NCBI GenBank assembly: GCA_964439435.1
Contig: CAYTOF010000014.1
Span: forward strand, 1-35,312
DNA: 35,312 nucleotides
Direction of reading: 5' to 3'
Source of the DNA: CAYTOF01 sp964439435
GTDB lineage: Bacteria > Bacillota > Clostridia > Oscillospirales > QAMX01
Shown: in pieces, positions 33,591 through 35,312 of the stretch
Position numbering within the stretch: the first letter of the stretch is position 1
Layout of the letters: every line of letters starts with the position of its first letter
Made by a program: the position numbers and the translations under genes
Notes under the pieces: generated by a model
What the model saw: the letters and a program-made list of their open reading frames with translations, nothing else
The model's database searches: none
Told to the model about the DNA's origin: nothing

Positions 33591-34620
33591 CTAACGGAGC
33601 TCCGCCACGGTTTCCACCAGTGCTTTGATGTTGTCAAAGGGAAATCCGTTGTCTGCCTCTATATAAAACCAGGACCCGCCCTCTTTTGAGCGGAAGATGT
33701 CAAATTCTTTTTTCACCAGCTCCCGCACATCAGAGGGAGAGCCATAGGTCATGGTTCGGGCCCTGTCTGTATGTATAGCAACGGCAAGCCCGAGCCTTCT
33801 GCACATGGCGGCAAGCTCTTCCATATCATATGCAGGCAGCTGAGGCCATATGGAGGTGACGCCTATCTCTTTTAAATCCGGCAGTATGTCCCAAATCTGC
33901 CCGCAGCTGTGAAAATGTATGTCCAGCTTTTTTTCTGCCGCCGGGGCAAAAATCCTTGCAAGGCGCGGTTTGAAAAANNNNNNNNNNAGTGGCGGGGCTC
34001 ATGACAAGCCCTCGCTCCGTGCCGTAATCATCCCCCGCGTCGATGCCATCCGCTCCCGCCGCAATGGCCCTGTGCACACGGGCAAGATTGTGCTCGACTA
34101 TCATGTCCGCCAATTGATTTATCCCGGGTTCGTTCAGCTCAATGTCGCACAGAGTGTCCTCCTCAGGGCGCAGCGCCCGCATTCGCTCGATAAGGGATCC
34201 GGAGGATTCCATGTAATAGTATTGCTCTTGATGTTTTTTCACGGCTTTTTTATACTCTTCAAATTCAGGGCCAAAAGACGGGGGCGCCTTTGGTATTTTA
34301 TAACTGTCAAGCTTTGAAATGTCCGCAAGGGGGTATTGCGCCGGCAAGCCCGCAATGCCAAAAATACGATATTCCCACAGTGTTCCCCATTCGTCACGGC
34401 GAAAGGCATGGTAGTTGCCCGCCTTGTCGTATTCATCTCGAGAGGGTTTGGGAATGGGAAAGCGCTCAAAGGGGCGAAAATCTCCGGGCAAAGTGGCGTA
34501 GAGGTCGTTTAGCTTTTCTCCATGCTCAAAATAGCCCACAGGGCAGTAATAATACTGCACAGGCACCTTGTCCGGCTTTTCATAATGCATCGCTCTGCTG
34601 ACTCTTTCTCTTCCGGTCAC
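33591..34620 (-). CDS. Uroporphyrinogen decarboxylase (UROD)-family protein with a small assembly gap
   Basis: The two open frames here are one gene broken by ten N (33978-33987). Before the gap it reads MTGRERVSRAMHYEKPDKVP and DAGDDYGTERGLVMSPAT; after it, in a shifted frame, FFKPRLARIFAPAAEKK, DIHFHSCGQIWDILPDL and ADNGFPFDNIKALVETV. This matches UROD-family proteins of anaerobes, where such paralogues often act as corrinoid-linked methyltransferases rather than in heme synthesis. The H-x-C (HSCG) is the likely zinc site. If the gap is nine bases (three residues) the protein is 342 residues, normal for the family. GTG at 34620 follows AAGGAGGG by 8 nt. No corrinoid protein is next to it, so the substrate is unknown. 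Confidence 0.82.
33978..33987. other. Assembly gap of 10 N
   Basis: Ten N break the frame of the UROD-family gene. Nine bases would restore it and fit the family's usual spacing between the SP-A/E-x and FFKPR motifs. Confidence 0.97.
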
Positions 34621-34742
34621 AGTTTTTTCCCTCCTTTTTATCTTATATTGTTAATTATGCAACTTATACTCTTTTCAAACATATAAACCACCATGCCCTT
34701 ATTCTCCTCTTTCGCGAGGGAAATTACAAAACCCGAGCCCTT

Positions 34743-35230
34743 AATTCCCCTCATCCGGAGGGTAGCGTGCTGCGCACGCGCGCGTAGCGCTGGGGTGGTC
34801 GCCCCGACTGCTACTCCCAAACAAACCGCACAGCACCAAGATGTTTTGCCCTAAAATTCCCCTCATCCGGAGGGGTGGCGCGTCACATGCGCTTGCGCAT
34901 GTGGCGTGACGGGGTGGTTGCCCCGACTGCTACTCCCAACAAACCGCGCAGCACCAAGATGTTTTGCCCTTAAATTCCCCTCATCCGGAGGGGTGGCGCG
35001 TCACATGCGCTTGCGCATGTGACGTGACGGGGTGGTCGCCCCGACTGCTACTCCAAACAAACCGCACAGCACCAAGATGCTTTGCCCTTAAATTCCCCTC
35101 ATCCGGAGGGGAATTACAAACCTCGAGCCCTTAAATTCCCTCCTTCGTGAGGAGAGCGCGCGTAGCGCCGGGGTGGTTGCCCCGACTGCTACTCCCAACA
35201 AACCGCGCAGCATCAAGATATTTTCCCTTA
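34743..35230. repeat. Tandem array of hairpin-rich intergenic repeats (112-118 bp units)
   Basis: Units begin at 34743, 34855 and 34973 (112, 118, 118 bp); a truncated unit begins at 35091 and a diverged one near 35133. Each has AATTCCCCTCATCCGGAGG at the left, a variable palindrome in the middle (perfect in 35000-35023: GTCACATGCGC/GCGCATGTGAC) and GGGGTGG-N-GCCCCGACTGCTACTCC at the right, then AACCGC-CAGCACCAAGAT. The end of the first type, ATTACAAA-CCGAGCCC, occurs near 34720 and 35113. They look like a dispersed repeat family of gut Firmicutes. No gene is seen from 34621 to the window end. Confidence 0.85.
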
Positions 35231-35312
35231 TGAAATAGTAAAATTTAATACAACCTTTAATACAAAGAAAAAACCAAAGACCGGCCTTGTAAAAACACTA
35301 AAATTTTATTTT

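Noticed and set aside
33591..34620. Two separate genes
   Set aside because: The motifs run on across the ten-N gap in a shifted frame, so this is one UROD-family gene.
34743..35230. CRISPR array
   Set aside because: Units are 112-118 bp with similarity along most of their length; there are no short repeats with unique spacers and no cas genes.

Overview
This window looks like a draft, N-gapped contig from an uncultured low-to-mid GC Firmicute (Bacillota), most likely a gut or rumen Clostridia. The reasons are strong AGGAGG ribosome sites, sigma-A promoters (TTGACA-17-TATAAT), tRNAs with encoded CCA, a MATE pump, ECF sigma/anti-sigma pairs, an RsgI-like anti-sigma factor, a sortase-anchored protein with dockerin and cohesin modules, and CDP-glycerol (teichoic-acid type) chemistry. 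Taxonomy is inference from gene content only.

Region 1 (1-7087) is a cell-envelope polymer locus. It holds a membrane alkaline-phosphatase/sulfatase-superfamily protein (LTA-synthase-like) and then a fusion of a YidC/Oxa1 insertase with a CDP-glycerol glycerophosphotransferase. An AT-rich superfamily 1 helicase gene follows. It is bracketed by a 49-bp imperfect direct repeat (39/49) made of the 3' end of the fusion gene, so the helicase appears to sit in a small island inserted at a gene end.

Region 2 (7088-15276) has a GH-like (beta/alpha)8 protein, a MATE exporter with a palindrome in its promoter, an ECF sigma factor with a membrane-anchored partner, a SIMPL-domain protein, tRNA-Thr followed by a tRNA-Tyr that lacks its 5' acceptor strand, a ferric-reductase-like flavocytochrome and a VOC protein.

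Region 3 (15277-25674) is the surface region: a 2279-residue sortase-anchored protein with an N-terminal dockerin and a C-terminal cohesin-like domain, co-transcribed with a small membrane protein, and a divergent lipoprotein with two pectate-lyase-type modules.

Region 4 (25675-35312) has a second GH-like protein, an unrecognised 318-residue protein, a DUF4838 protein, an ECF sigma plus RsgI-like anti-sigma with PepSY repeats (interrupted by 100 N), a 23-codon hydrophobic peptide gene, a UROD-family protein (interrupted by 10 N), and an array of roughly 115-bp hairpin-rich repeats. The 318-residue protein and the 23-codon peptide share a near-identical inverted repeat at the same distance from the -10 box, so they are probably co-regulated.

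The cytosolic GH-like, DUF4838 and UROD-family proteins and the secreted pectate-lyase-like and dockerin proteins suggest a plant-glycan or host-glycan lifestyle, with the two sigma systems as likely envelope or substrate sensors. Those links are inference.
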